From Nosocomiicoccus ampullae (lineage in GTDB: Bacteria; Bacillota; Bacilli; Staphylococcales; Salinicoccaceae): a stretch of 37,709 nt of DNA. Numbering within the stretch: the first letter of the stretch is position 1; every line of letters starts with the position of its first letter. Of the stretch, positions 8,196 through 16,976 are shown piece after piece. The position numbers were made by a program, and so were the translations under genes. The DNA is taken from assembly GCF_001696685.1 (NCBI RefSeq), contig NZ_MBFG01000018.1:1-37709 (forward strand). Direction: 5' to 3'. A model generated the notes under the pieces. It did not search any database. It was not told the DNA's origin and worked only from the letters and a program-made list of their open reading frames with translations.

Positions 8196-8224
8196 ATTTT
8201 ATAAGAATTAAAAACTTTAGTCAA
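8196..8224 (-). promoter_or_regulatory. Predicted promoter of dctPQM-cupin
   Basis: On the minus strand TTGACT (8224-8219) and TAAAAT (8201-8196) are 17 bases apart. The cre site begins about 15 bases beyond the -10 element. Confidence 0.6.
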
Positions 8225-8251
8225 CAATTAGCTTTATTATTATTCATATAA

Positions 8252-8285
8252 AAAACCGAGCTAAGGTTTACCTTAACTCGGTTTT
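8252..8285 (-). terminator. Terminator of the APC permease gene
   Basis: AAAACCGAG (8252-8260) pairs with CTCGGTTTT (8277-8285), and TAAGG (8262-8266) with CCTTA (8271-8275), around a 4-base loop with one mismatch. On the minus strand it is followed by six T, and it lies just beyond the permease stop codon. Confidence 0.85.
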
Positions 8286-8290
8286 CTCCT

Positions 8291-9739
8291 CTATATCTCT
8301 TTCGAATGTATTTCCTCTCTTGTCATGTCTAAAATCAAGTGATCGAGTTCTTCTCGTTTTAGGCTTTTTAGTTTATTAAACTGGAACATGAAGAATACTA
8401 ATCCAATGATTGTCCAGATTCCTAATGCGATATATGACGGTAGTGTGAGTGCTGCTGGTGATCCTGGAATTAGTAATAACAACAGGAATACTGCTGAGAT
8501 GATTGCTCCGATGACTCCAAATACCGTATATAGTGTGCTTTTATGTCGTTTATCGCTAAAGAATTTTACTGTAACTAAACTCGTTGCTAAAAATGCTATC
8601 GATACACCGACGGATGACATATCGACGATCCAGCTGAGTGCTGTTCGTCCAAGCCAAGGTGCTGCTAAACAGACGACCATGACGAATATGATTGCGTTTA
8701 ACGGTGTATTTGTTTTTCTATGCAGTTTTGAAAATGCTTCTGGTATAAATTTCGCACGACCTAATGCAAAGATGAGTCGTGATGATGATAAGTAAAATCC
8801 ATTTAACCCTGTAAATACACCAAATGAAATCGACAGCGCTAAGAAGAATAGTCCGATTTTACCAAACGCTGAATGAATGACGTCTCCTGTTAACCATAAC
8901 TTAGATTCCTCAAGCATTTCAGTATACGGGAACGTCCACGATGTAATTAAAATCATAAGCACGTATGTAACAATACTTGCAACGATTCCAAATACAATCA
9001 ATTTAAACGTCTGATTCGCTTCAAAGTTAAATTCTTCTGCTGCTTGCGGGATGTTGTCAAAGCCGACATACATCCACGGTGCAATTGCAACAATTACGAT
9101 AATCGAACTTAAAACTCCGACGTCTTCATTAAATAGTGGAACTGCATTTTCAAAGCTAAATGTTGACGGTGTAAATGATAAAGTAAATAATCCCGCCACA
9201 ACGATTGCCATAAATAAACAAAAGTAAAACTGCAGTTTCCCTGAAAGTCCTGATCCTTTAAAACTAATTATCGCAAATACGATTAAAATAAATGTCGATA
9301 AAATAACCTCAGTAATATATACATCCCAGCCTGCAATTGAATATAAATATCCAACTTCTAAAAAGTCCGGAAGTATAAATTTAAATAGTAAACTAAAAGC
9401 ACTCGCATTTACTGCTACTACACATATATATCCGAAAATTAAAAACCATGATGATATGAAACTAAAGTACTTTCCGAATCCAACGTACGTAAATGCAAAT
9501 TCTCCCCCAGACACTGGAAACTTCGCTGTTAACGCACCATAACCGACAGCAATCATTAACATGAGTAATCCACCGATAATAATCCCTAAAACGGCACCGA
9601 GCGTACCTGAAGATTTTAACCAGTCACCTGGTAATATGAACGCACCCCATCCGATCGATGAACCGTAAGCGATTGCCCATACAAAACGCCTCGACATCGT
9701 ACTGTCGAATGACTCACGTTTTTCTTTACGTTTTTTCAT
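8291..9739 (-). CDS. APC-superfamily amino acid permease
   Basis: A 482-residue membrane protein with about 12 hydrophobic segments. The first helix carries AYGSSIGWGAFILPGDW (residues 20-36), the glycine-containing substrate-binding break typical of the amino acid-polyamine-organocation superfamily. The APWMYVGFDNIPQAAEEF segment in the middle is a second family landmark. The charged cytoplasmic N-terminus (MKKRKEKRE) and the ribosome-binding site GAGGGG support the start. It is monocistronic, bounded by a terminator downstream and 86 bases from lplA upstream. Substrate specificity (amino acid, polyamine) cannot be assigned. Confidence 0.88.
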   Translation of the reverse strand: MKKRKEKRESFDSTMSRRFVWAIAYGSSIGWGAFILPGDWLKSSGTLGAVLGIIIGGLLMLMIAVGYGALTAKFPVSGGEFAFTYVGFGKYFSFISSWFLIFGYICVVAVNASAFSLLFKFILPDFLEVGYLYSIAGWDVYITEVILSTFILIVFAIISFKGSGLSGKLQFYFCLFMAIVVAGLFTLSFTPSTFSFENAVPLFNEDVGVLSSIIVIVAIAPWMYVGFDNIPQAAEEFNFEANQTFKLIVFGIVASIVTYVLMILITSWTFPYTEMLEESKLWLTGDVIHSAFGKIGLFFLALSISFGVFTGLNGFYLSSSRLIFALGRAKFIPEAFSKLHRKTNTPLNAIIFVMVVCLAAPWLGRTALSWIVDMSSVGVSIAFLATSLVTVKFFSDKRHKSTLYTVFGVIGAIISAVFLLLLLIPGSPAALTLPSYIALGIWTIIGLVFFMFQFNKLKSLKREELDHLILDMTREEIHSKEI

Positions 9740-9825
9740 GATATCCCCTCAAATAATTTAGTATATAAATTTTACTTACCCTAAATTTTTGAGAATTAAC
9801 GGGATATTTCGATTTTCGATATATT

Positions 9826-10815
9826 TTATACGATTAGTTCTAAAAATTCCTCTCTTGTAATACGTCCTAAATAGTGCGGTATATCAACATCTTTCAGTGC
9901 TTCGTCGATCGATTTATAATCGTGTCTAACACCGATTAATTTTTCTTCAATATCTTTAATCTCTCCAATTCCAAAGAAATCTCCGAAAATTGCCGCACGT
10001 TCTATTATTCCTTTTTGGACTTCTAAACGGACATCTAATAGTCCTGCATCAAATTTATGACTCGCTTCAAAATTGTAGTGTGGGTTTTTACCGAAGTTCC
10101 AATCATCAGTTTGGTACTTTTCTTTAGATAACGTCATGATTTTATCCCAGTCTTCATCTGTTAACTCATACTCTTCAATTTCCTCTACACTACCAAATAT
10201 CTTTTCTAAAATAAGTCGTTTAAATCGTTCGATATCTAATGGTTCATCTAAAAACTCATTCACGTTACCTACGCGACTTCTTACAGATTTAATACCTTTT
10301 GATTCGATCTTTTTAGGGTTTACTTTTAGTGAGTTTTGAACCGCTTCAAGGTCGCTATCTAGCATAATCGTTCCGTGACTAAACATACGTCCTTTAATAG
10401 ACACCATCGCATTGCCTGAAATCTTTTTACCATTCACTTCAATGTCGTTTCTACCGACAAGTTCTGCTGGAACACCTAAGTCATTTAATACGTCGACAAT
10501 TGGTTGCGTAAACTTTTTAAAGTTGTGGAAACTATTTCCATCATCTTCAGTTACAAAACTAAAGTTTAAATTGTTTTTGTCGTGATACACTGCACCACCG
10601 CCACTCACTCTACGTACGACTTTAATGCCATTTTCACGTGTATATTTTTCATTAATTTCTTCAACAGTATTTTGATTTTTACCGATGATGATCGATGGTC
10701 CGTTTACATAAAATAAAAAGTACGAATCATCTGTAGGAATCTCTCTTAAGACGTATTCCTCCATTGCTAAGTTAATCATTGGGTCATCTATATTATTGTT
10801 TGATATAAATTTCAT
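9826..10815 (-). CDS. lplA: Lipoate-protein ligase A
   Basis: A 329-residue enzyme that activates free lipoate with ATP and transfers it to the lipoyl domains of 2-oxo-acid dehydrogenases and GcvH. The N-terminal catalytic domain carries RRVSGGGAVYHD (residues 68-79), the lipoate-binding loop, and GKKISGNA with K131 as the likely catalytic lysine. The C-terminal accessory domain (about 250-329) is present, so this is a full-length ligase of the LplA/LplJ type. The start has a GGAGG-type site (tcctcc on the plus strand). It lies downstream of the hem operon terminator and is probably transcribed separately. Many Staphylococcaceae have more than one lipoate ligase, so it may be one of several. 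Confidence 0.9.
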   Translation of the reverse strand: MKFISNNNIDDPMINLAMEEYVLREIPTDDSYFLFYVNGPSIIIGKNQNTVEEINEKYTRENGIKVVRRVSGGGAVYHDKNNLNFSFVTEDDGNSFHNFKKFTQPIVDVLNDLGVPAELVGRNDIEVNGKKISGNAMVSIKGRMFSHGTIMLDSDLEAVQNSLKVNPKKIESKGIKSVRSRVGNVNEFLDEPLDIERFKRLILEKIFGSVEEIEEYELTDEDWDKIMTLSKEKYQTDDWNFGKNPHYNFEASHKFDAGLLDVRLEVQKGIIERAAIFGDFFGIGEIKDIEEKLIGVRHDYKSIDEALKDVDIPHYLGRITREEFLELIV

Positions 10816-10834
10816 TGTTTTCCTCCATTAAAAA

Positions 10835-10864
10835 AGACTTACTGCCATTATAGCAAGTAAGTCT
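10835..10864 (-). terminator. Terminator of the hemE-cpfC-cgoX operon
   Basis: On the minus strand AGACTTACTTGC (10864-10853) pairs with CAGTAAGTCT (10844-10835) and is followed by a T-run. It lies 11 bases after the cgoX stop codon. Confidence 0.85.
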
Positions 10865-10875
10865 AATTGATTCAT

Positions 10876-12279
10876 TTAATCGACAATCTCATACGCTGTA
10901 TTTTTAGCTGCTTTTACACAGTCTGGTAATCCAACTGCATAATGCGATGCGCCGATTAAGTAAAGGCCTTTATAATTTTCCTTTAAATACGCGTGAATTT
11001 TATCGATCATTTCTTTATGACCGACTAAGTAGTTCGGTGCAGCGTCAGGCATACGTGTAATAATATGGAACTCGGGCTCTCCCGTGATGTTCATCATCTT
11101 ATCTAAATCACGTCTGACAGCTTCTAAAATTTCTTCGTCTGTGCCGTTTTTAATGAGGTCATTTAATGTTTCATTGTTCGGCTTGCCAATATAAGCTCGA
11201 AGTAATGCTTTACCTTCTGGTGCGGAATGTGCCCACTTTTTGTTCGTCCACGTACATGCAGTCATCGCCATGTCATCTTCTTGACGATTAATTACAAACC
11301 CAGTACCGTCAAGTGCGTTATCGACTTGTGATTCGTCAAAGCATAATACGATATTGGCCACTGTTGTCGCCTTCATATGTTTAAAATACTCTAACATCGG
11401 CTCGTCAATTAAATCTTTATATGCAAAATGCATCGTCGCAACGACGACATCACTATATTCTTTTTTACTGTTACTAACAGTAACTTCATAGTGATCATCG
11501 TGTTTTTCAATTTTTTCAACTGGTGTATTTAAATAAATATGACCACCTTGAGATTCAATGACCTCTTTTAAACGGTCGATAAAAGACTCCAGTCCATTTT
11601 TAAATTGATAAAACATCCCTTGTTTTTTATCTACTGGTGCTTTAACTCCAGTATTTTGACTGCGCTTTTTACGTTCGTACATTCCTTTTATAAGGCTACC
11701 GTAACGTTCTTCTTCTTCTTTAAAGAATGGATACGTCGCCATTAAACTCATCTCGTCTAAAGCTGTACTATAAACACCGCCGAGAAGCGGCTCGATCATA
11801 TTTGTCGCGACTTCTTCACCGAGACGCTTTTTAAAGAATTCACCGGCTGATATATCCCCATGCATTTCAACGACTGGAATTTGATTATCGAGTAACGCAC
11901 GTGCTTTTCCTCTGACAGATAAGAGTTCTGTATCTTGAATTGCTTCTTTAGTCGTCGGCACACCTAATATCGTGTTTTGTGGAACTGGACTAAGTGAACC
12001 GTTCGCATATATGAATGATCGCCCTGTTAAATTTCGAACGAGGTCATCTTTCATACCAATTTCTACTGCGAGATCTGTCAGATCAGGTTTACGACTAATA
12101 TAAGATTCTGCACCTTGCTCGATGACAAATCCATTTTTACGGTACGTTTTAATTTTACCGCCGATTCTCTCACTCGCTTCGTATAAATCGACAGCAATAC
12201 CATTTTTAGTTAAATAGTATGCAGTAGATAATCCTGTAACCCCGCCTCCGACAATACATACTTTTTTCACGTGACTCAC
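10876..12279 (-). CDS. cgoX: Coproporphyrinogen III oxidase (CgoX, formerly HemY/HemG)
   Basis: A 467-residue FAD enzyme. The dinucleotide-binding motif VGGGVTGLSTAYY is at residues 10-22, followed by LYEASERIGGKI, and the C-terminus ends in a second FAD-contacting block (GLYLIGASHYAVGLPD). In Gram-positive bacteria this family oxidises coproporphyrinogen III to coproporphyrin III in the coproporphyrin-dependent haem pathway, rather than acting as protoporphyrinogen oxidase. It is soluble, with no membrane segment. The gap from cpfC is only 4 bases. It is the last gene of the three-gene hem operon, directly before a terminator. The older symbols hemY and hemG refer to the same gene. Confidence 0.93.
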   Translation of the reverse strand: MSHVKKVCIVGGGVTGLSTAYYLTKNGIAVDLYEASERIGGKIKTYRKNGFVIEQGAESYISRKPDLTDLAVEIGMKDDLVRNLTGRSFIYANGSLSPVPQNTILGVPTTKEAIQDTELLSVRGKARALLDNQIPVVEMHGDISAGEFFKKRLGEEVATNMIEPLLGGVYSTALDEMSLMATYPFFKEEEERYGSLIKGMYERKKRSQNTGVKAPVDKKQGMFYQFKNGLESFIDRLKEVIESQGGHIYLNTPVEKIEKHDDHYEVTVSNSKKEYSDVVVATMHFAYKDLIDEPMLEYFKHMKATTVANIVLCFDESQVDNALDGTGFVINRQEDDMAMTACTWTNKKWAHSAPEGKALLRAYIGKPNNETLNDLIKNGTDEEILEAVRRDLDKMMNITGEPEFHIITRMPDAAPNYLVGHKEMIDKIHAYLKENYKGLYLIGASHYAVGLPDCVKAAKNTAYEIVD

Positions 12280-12283
12280 CTCT

Positions 12284-13198
12284 TTATAGCTTTTCGATTT
12301 CGTTTGCCATTGCGTCGATGAATCGTTGGTCCGTGTTCGGCATTGGTGGACGGTGGTACACTGCGTTGTTGCGGTCCGTAACTACTTTACATTCGTAGTC
12401 GTTATCGTATAACACTTCTAAATGTTCACATACAAAACCTAATGGTAAGTAAACGAAGTGTTTAAATTGATGTTCATCGTATAAGTCTTGTGTTAAATCT
12501 TGAACGTCAGGCCCTAACCAAGGATCTGGCGTGTTTCCTTCAGACTGCCATCCTGTGAAATAGTGAGCGAAATTCGCACGCTCACGAATGAGCTCCATCG
12601 TCTCTTCTAATTGTTTTGGATATGGATCGTTATTTTCGACGATCATTTTTTCAGGTAAACTATGTGCACTTACAATAATTGCTGTTTTATCGTGCTCATC
12701 TTCTGGAATAGTTTTCATCGTTTCTTCGACTTGTTCTACCCAGTAATCAATGAACGGCTCTTGACGATAAAAATCATCGACTGATTTTACTGAAATACCG
12801 TACTTTTCTGCTTCTTCTTTTGCACGTTTGTTATAAGTTTCTACAGAAAACGCTGAATAATGCGGTGCAAGTACGACAGTTTCAATTTCTTTAATGCCCG
12901 CTTTATTAATGTCTTCAACCGCTTCTTCGATAAACGGTGTGATGTGTTTTAATCCGATAAATAACTCATACTCATCGTCACTACGCTTATTCATTTCTTC
13001 AACTAATGCGAGCGCTTGACGTTTTGTTGTATCTTTTAATGGAGATACACCACCGATTGCTTTATAACGCATTTTTAAATCTTCTAATGCTTCTTCTGAA
13101 GGTGGACGTCCGTGACGTATATGTGTGTAATACGGTTCGATATCTGATTCTTGATACGGCGTTCCGTACGCCATTACGAGTAATGCTTTTTTTGCCAT
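12284..13198 (-). CDS. cpfC: Coproporphyrin III ferrochelatase (CpfC, HemH)
   Basis: A 304-residue class I chelatase that inserts Fe2+ into coproporphyrin III. Visible catalytic residues are H179 in SAHSLPEK and E258 in FVCEHLEVLYD, the two metal-insertion residues of the Bacillus subtilis enzyme. Y11 in MAYGTP is at the position of the known axial tyrosine. There is no [2Fe-2S] C-terminal extension. The gene lies between hemE (6-base gap) and cgoX (4-base gap), so the three are translated from one message. The final decarboxylase ChdC/HemQ is not in this window. Confidence 0.93.
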   Translation of the reverse strand: MAKKALLVMAYGTPYQESDIEPYYTHIRHGRPPSEEALEDLKMRYKAIGGVSPLKDTTKRQALALVEEMNKRSDDEYELFIGLKHITPFIEEAVEDINKAGIKEIETVVLAPHYSAFSVETYNKRAKEEAEKYGISVKSVDDFYRQEPFIDYWVEQVEETMKTIPEDEHDKTAIIVSAHSLPEKMIVENNDPYPKQLEETMELIRERANFAHYFTGWQSEGNTPDPWLGPDVQDLTQDLYDEHQFKHFVYLPLGFVCEHLEVLYDNDYECKVVTDRNNAVYHRPPMPNTDQRFIDAMANEIEKL

Positions 13199-13204
13199 GT
13201 TAAA

Positions 13205-14233
13205 TTACAATCCTTTCGAATAATTGTGAACGAATTCTGTTAATCGTTTTAACGTATCTGGGTTTACTTCAGGGAATACCCCGTGCCCTAAGTTGAAAAT
13301 ATGACCTTTGTTTTGACCTTGCTCTAAAATTTGAGATGCATACTTTTCAATAACGTCCCATTCTGCAAGTAGAATTGCTGGGTCTAAGTTTCCTTGTAAT
13401 GACTTATTAATTCCCATTTCTCTTGCTTCTTTAATCGACGTTCTCCAGTCGAGACCAATTACGTCACTACCTAACGTATCCCACTCTTTTAATAAGTGGC
13501 TTGCACCAATTCCAAAAATTGTGACTGGTACACCTAATTTTTTCGTTTCACTAATTAAACGACGCATAGAGTTTCCTAAATAGTACTCATAATCTTCTTT
13601 GTTTAATGCACCTGCCCATGAGTCAAAGATTTGAATCATTTTAGCACCCGCATCCACTTGTGCTTTTAAGTAAATGATACTCATGTCTGTTAATTTTTCC
13701 ATTAATGCAAACCATGTTTTTTCATCGTTATACATTAACGATTTTGTCTTGTGGTATCTTCTTGTCGGGCCCCCTTCGATCATGTAGCTTGCGACAGTGA
13801 ACGGCGCTCCACAGAATCCAATTAACGGAACGTTTAATTTTTCATTGACTAAAATGTCGATTGCTTTTACTGTGTAATCTAAATCTTTTGTTGGATCAAG
13901 TTCACCAAGTGCTTCGACGTCTTCAATGCGTCGAATCGGGTTATCAATGACAGGTCCTACACCTTTTACGATATCAACATCGATACCAATCGGTGCAAGT
14001 GGTGTAATAATATCTTTGTAAAGAATCGCAGCATCTACATTGTAGTTTTCAACAGGTGTTGCTGTTAAATAAGCTGTAATCTCTGGATTCTTCGTAATTT
14101 CGATTAACCCACCATATTGTTCTTTGATCTTATTGTACTCTGGTTGTGAACGTCCAACTTGACGCATAAACCAAACAGGTGTGTAATCTGTTTTCTCTCC
14201 TCGAGCTGCTCTTAAAATCGTATCATTAAACAA
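13205..14233 (-). CDS. hemE: Uroporphyrinogen decarboxylase
   Basis: A 342-residue cytosolic enzyme that removes the four acetate carboxyl groups of uroporphyrinogen III to give coproporphyrinogen III. Signature 1 is [15 protein letters not shown] at residues 19-33 (most homologues have RQAGR), with the active-site arginines in place. Signature 2, [16 protein letters not shown], is near residue 139. A well-spaced AGGGGG ribosome-binding site precedes the ATG. It is the first gene of the hemE-cpfC-cgoX operon and is divergent from traP, the arrangement found in Staphylococcus. Confidence 0.95.
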   Translation of the reverse strand: MFNDTILRAARGEKTDYTPVWFMRQVGRSQPEYNKIKEQYGGLIEITKNPEITAYLTATPVENYNVDAAILYKDIITPLAPIGIDVDIVKGVGPVIDNPIRRIEDVEALGELDPTKDLDYTVKAIDILVNEKLNVPLIGFCGAPFTVASYMIEGGPTRRYHKTKSLMYNDEKTWFALMEKLTDMSIIYLKAQVDAGAKMIQIFDSWAGALNKEDYEYYLGNSMRRLISETKKLGVPVTIFGIGASHLLKEWDTLGSDVIGLDWRTSIKEAREMGINKSLQGNLDPAILLAEWDVIEKYASQILEQGQNKGHIFNLGHGVFPEVNPDTLKRLTEFVHNYSKGL

Positions 14234-14267
14234 TGATTTTCCCCCTAATTACTTTTGTATCGACAAT

Positions 14268-14276
14268 ATTGTAACA
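14268..14276 (-). promoter_or_regulatory. Possible extended -10 promoter of the hem operon
   Basis: On the minus strand TGTTACAAT matches the extended -10 pattern TGnTAnAAT, about 35 bases before the hemE start. No good -35 was found, which is tolerated for extended -10 promoters. Confidence 0.4.
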
Positions 14277-14363
14277 TGATATATGAAGTTTTCGTGAAAT
14301 GTGAATGAATTGTCATATTTAAAAATTTCCTAAATGTTTAACAAGTTTTCGATTATGGCTATA

Positions 14364-14369
14364 TATAAT
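14364..14369 (+). promoter_or_regulatory. -10 element of the traP promoter
   Basis: A perfect TATAAT lies 42 bases before the traP ATG in the intergenic region shared with hemE. The -35 region is weak (TTAACA at 14338-14343, with too long a spacer). Confidence 0.45.
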
Positions 14370-14411
14370 GTAAGATGAATAACAACTTAGAAAGAATGAG
14401 AGGTAATCATT

Positions 14412-14939
14412 ATGTATTTTCACAAAACAAACGGAACAGTAAGCTACTTAGAAAGTTTAAAAGAAAAATATCCGAATGCACATCTACAAGCAAATCCAAA
14501 CACTGCAGTTTTATATTATGAAGATAACGAAGAAAAATCTGCATTTGAAACAGAACAATCATACGAAATTGTAGATTCTAAAGGTGATTTAAGCGAAGAT
14601 CATCCAACATACGCAGTTCATATCCCTGCGTATGGTATTGGTAAATCGACGATCATTTCACACTTAAGTGATTTTAGATCAGAGTTAGACAACGTAAAAG
14701 GTGTAAAAGCATATCGTATCGCACGTAAGCTCGATCAAGATAGCTATTTAGTTATTGTCACATTTACAAGTATCGATGCATACCATGACTTTAAACAGAC
14801 AGACACATTTAAGAATTACTTAACACAAGACGTGCTTAAAAAATTCCAAAACGAAGAAAGTATGTTCCAAGACTTTGCAACGTCACAACTCTACTTTACT
14901 GTTAAAGAAGTAGAACAAGACGAAGAAGACGAATTTTAA
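14412..14939 (+). CDS. traP: TRAP family protein (target of RNAIII-activating protein), ABM-type domain
   Basis: A 175-residue protein recognisable from its length, sequence and position between hemEHY and ecsBA in Staphylococcaceae. The C-terminal half (about residues 65-160, with HIPAYGIGKS at the start of the conserved block) is a ferredoxin-like antibiotic-biosynthesis-monooxygenase fold. The C-terminus is strongly acidic (VEQDEEDEF). The name reflects early work linking it to agr quorum sensing in S. aureus, which later work disputed; related ABM-fold proteins include haem-degrading IsdG, and the divergent haem operon next door is suggestive, but no catalytic activity is established. The start at 14412 follows GAGAGGTAATC. 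Confidence 0.85.
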   Translation: MYFHKTNGTVSYLESLKEKYPNAHLQANPNTAVLYYEDNEEKSAFETEQSYEIVDSKGDLSEDHPTYAVHIPAYGIGKSTIISHLSDFRSELDNVKGVKAYRIARKLDQDSYLVIVTFTSIDAYHDFKQTDTFKNYLTQDVLKKFQNEESMFQDFATSQLYFTVKEVEQDEEDEF

Positions 14940-14946
14940 ACATAAA

Positions 14947-14988
14947 AACGCGCGCTGAGATTAATCACTCAGTGCGCGTTCTTTTTTA
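14947..14988. terminator. Bidirectional terminator between traP and ecsB
   Basis: A 13-bp stem is formed by AACGCGCGCTGAG (14947-14959) and CTCAGTGCGCGTT (14968-14980), with one G-T pair and an 8-base loop, followed by CTTTTTT. The right arm includes the last codons of ecsB, whose stop codon (14961-14963) lies in the loop. Confidence 0.9.
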
Positions 14989-16163
14989 TATACATTTTTA
15001 GATAACATTTGATTTAATACGTAACCAAATATTGGGAAGATTAGACCGATATAAAACTCTTTATTGTGCATAATGACAAAGATGATTACAAATATAATCG
15101 ATATGACGAATATTACTTTATGTGAGTAGCGGATATATGACGTTTGTATATTGCTTCTTTGTACTGGCCATATTTTCGGCCATAGTAAATACGCTTGTGA
15201 CTGGTAAATTTGTGTGAGCTGTAAAATGATAATGTACAGCACAAACAGTGAGAATATAACAGTCACATAAATATTCGACATCCAGACGATGAAAATTGTA
15301 AAGAGTAGCATTAGTCTTAAAATAATCATCGGCAGATCAAAGTCTCTTAAAAAGCTACGATGAAACATATAATCATACATATAATTTTGATCGAAATGCT
15401 TCACGTTTTGCTTTTTCATAAATACGTCTAAATATTTACGACGTTTGAATTTTTTATCTGCATTTTTTACGTTCGCAAACATCGAAATAATCGTATTAAA
15501 ACGATTGATTTCATGTGCTTCGTAATCTACTAATCTCGTCCAATTCACTTTTAAGACTCGCTTTTTTCGAATAAGAAGTAACACGATACTTAATACGAGC
15601 GGGATTATTGCGACAAAGTATATGTTAACTAACGTCAAATATAATAATATCGCGTTTAAAATAATTAAAACATACATAACAAGTTGAGTGTTCAGTAACG
15701 TGTGAATCGTTTCAACTTTAATTTTAAACGTTAAATATACTGTCACGATAACTGCGACTGAAAATATCGCGAATTCAATGAGCGTATGGTTAATTAAAAC
15801 GAGCATAAACGTTAAAATCACCATCACGACTGGGAATATATAACTGAGCGCTAATGAGTATCGCTCTGCTCCTTTAAAATATCCATTTAATTCATCTTCT
15901 ACAGGCACTAAAAAGATAAGGTCCGCTTCTTTCAACAAACTGCGATACGTCGGTGTAATCGATAGCGCTACGAGTACAGCGACTAACATATCGACGTATA
16001 TATTGTTATGTAGCACGTCACGTAACTCAAATAACGAATAGAAAAATGCACCGAGTGCAATCGTTAAAAAGATTAAAAAGTGACTGTTAAAAATAAACTT
16101 CATATAATACATACGTTTAGATATGTCTTTATCCATTCGTGTTTTAAATAAATCAGTCCACAT
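14961..16163 (-). CDS. ecsB: ABC transporter permease EcsB
   Basis: A 400-residue protein with about eight to ten hydrophobic segments arranged in pairs, the membrane partner of EcsA. EcsAB is needed in Bacillota for normal secretion and regulated intramembrane proteolysis, and in S. aureus it has been linked to export of linear peptides; the exact substrate here is unknown. ATG at 16163 is chosen because AGGTGA lies just upstream; a GTG at 16172 would overlap that site. Its start overlaps the end of ecsA by 11 bases, so translation is coupled. Its stop codon is inside the terminator loop. The traP-ecsB convergence and ecsA-hit divergence match Staphylococcus. Confidence 0.9.
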   Translation of the reverse strand: MWTDLFKTRMDKDISKRMYYMKFIFNSHFLIFLTIALGAFFYSLFELRDVLHNNIYVDMLVAVLVALSITPTYRSLLKEADLIFLVPVEDELNGYFKGAERYSLALSYIFPVVMVILTFMLVLINHTLIEFAIFSVAVIVTVYLTFKIKVETIHTLLNTQLVMYVLIILNAILLYLTLVNIYFVAIIPLVLSIVLLLIRKKRVLKVNWTRLVDYEAHEINRFNTIISMFANVKNADKKFKRRKYLDVFMKKQNVKHFDQNYMYDYMFHRSFLRDFDLPMIILRLMLLFTIFIVWMSNIYVTVIFSLFVLYIIILQLTQIYQSQAYLLWPKIWPVQRSNIQTSYIRYSHKVIFVISIIFVIIFVIMHNKEFYIGLIFPIFGYVLNQMLSKNVYKKERALSD

Positions 16164-16884
16164 TGCTGTCACCTGTTAAATGTAAATAAATATCATCTAA
16201 CGTACCGTTAATACCCGTCTCTTCTCTTAGAGACTCAATCGTACCGTCTGCGATTTTTTTCCCGTGATGAATAATAATATATCTGTCACAATATCTTTCA
16301 GCTGTTGCTAAAATGTGCGTACTCATTAAAATAGATTTACCTTTATTTCGCATAGATATCATCAACTCAATTAAACCTTCGATACCTAACGGGTCGAGTC
16401 CTAGAAACGGTTCATCTATTATAAATAACTCAGGTTCAACGACAAACGCACAAATTAGCATGACCTTTTGTTTCATCCCTTTAGAGAAATGTGCTGGAAA
16501 CTTATCGAGTTCATTTTCTAAACGAAACAGTTTGAGTAGTGGCTTTGCTCTTGTCATCGCCATGTCTTCAGTTAAACCGTATGCCATTGCTGTCATATGA
16601 ATGTGCTCTCTTAGCGTCAATTCTTCATATAAAATTGGTGTCTCAGGAATATACGTTAAATGTTTACGCATATTTTCGTCTCGGATATTTTTGTCTAATA
16701 CTTTTATCTCTCCACTATGTGGGGATAAAAGTCCTAATATATGTTTAATAGTCGTACTTTTACCGGCACCATTTAAACCGATTAAGCCGACGATCTCCCC
16801 TTCTTTTAAAGAAAAAGAAATATCGTGAATAATTGGTGTTTTACCATAACCACCAGTAACGTTTTGTAATTCTAAAATGTTCAT
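16153..16884 (-). CDS. ecsA: ABC transporter ATP-binding protein EcsA
   Basis: A 243-residue nucleotide-binding domain. Walker A is GLNGAGKST (36-44), the signature region is FSKGMKQK (133-140, here with F-S-K-G-M rather than LSGGQ), Walker B is LFIIDEP (153-159), and the H-loop lies in MSTHIL. The ATG at 16884 is preferred over one at 16914 because a GAAAGAGAG ribosome-binding site precedes only the former. It pairs with EcsB, with which it overlaps. It is divergent from the HIT gene, and predicted promoters for the two directions overlap in the 92-base gap. Confidence 0.93.
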   Translation of the reverse strand: MNILELQNVTGGYGKTPIIHDISFSLKEGEIVGLIGLNGAGKSTTIKHILGLLSPHSGEIKVLDKNIRDENMRKHLTYIPETPILYEELTLREHIHMTAMAYGLTEDMAMTRAKPLLKLFRLENELDKFPAHFSKGMKQKVMLICAFVVEPELFIIDEPFLGLDPLGIEGLIELMISMRNKGKSILMSTHILATAERYCDRYIIIHHGKKIADGTIESLREETGINGTLDDIYLHLTGDSNVD

Positions 16885-16903
16885 ATTGAAACTCTCTTTC
16901 AAT

Positions 16904-16931
16904 TTGTTATTCATGTATATAAGTATATAAT
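16904..16931 (+). promoter_or_regulatory. Predicted promoter of the HIT gene
   Basis: TTGTTA (16904-16909) and TATAAT (16926-16931) are 16 bases apart, 45 bases upstream of the hit ATG. It overlaps the oppositely oriented ecsA promoter. Confidence 0.55.
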
Positions 16932-16944
16932 AATCTTAAGTAAA
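16916..16944 (-). promoter_or_regulatory. Predicted promoter of ecsAB
   Basis: On the minus strand TTTACT (16944-16939) and TATATA (16921-16916) are 17 bases apart, 31 bases before the ecsA ATG at 16884. Because the two promoters overlap, ecsA and hit transcription may compete. Confidence 0.45.
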
Positions 16945-16976
16945 CTATATCATAACTTATTATGGAGGGAACACTA

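Noticed and set aside
9740..9825. Riboswitch or T-box upstream of the APC permease
   Set aside because: The 86 bases before the permease are too short, and no specifier stem or T-box sequence was found.
10136..10339. Plus-strand reading frame opposite lplA
   Set aside because: Low-complexity serine-rich shadow of the ligase gene without a start signal.
14390..14411. AATGA-N7-TCATT inverted repeat around the traP ribosome-binding site as a Fur box
   Set aside because: Only short 5-bp arms match; the 19-base Fur consensus is not met.
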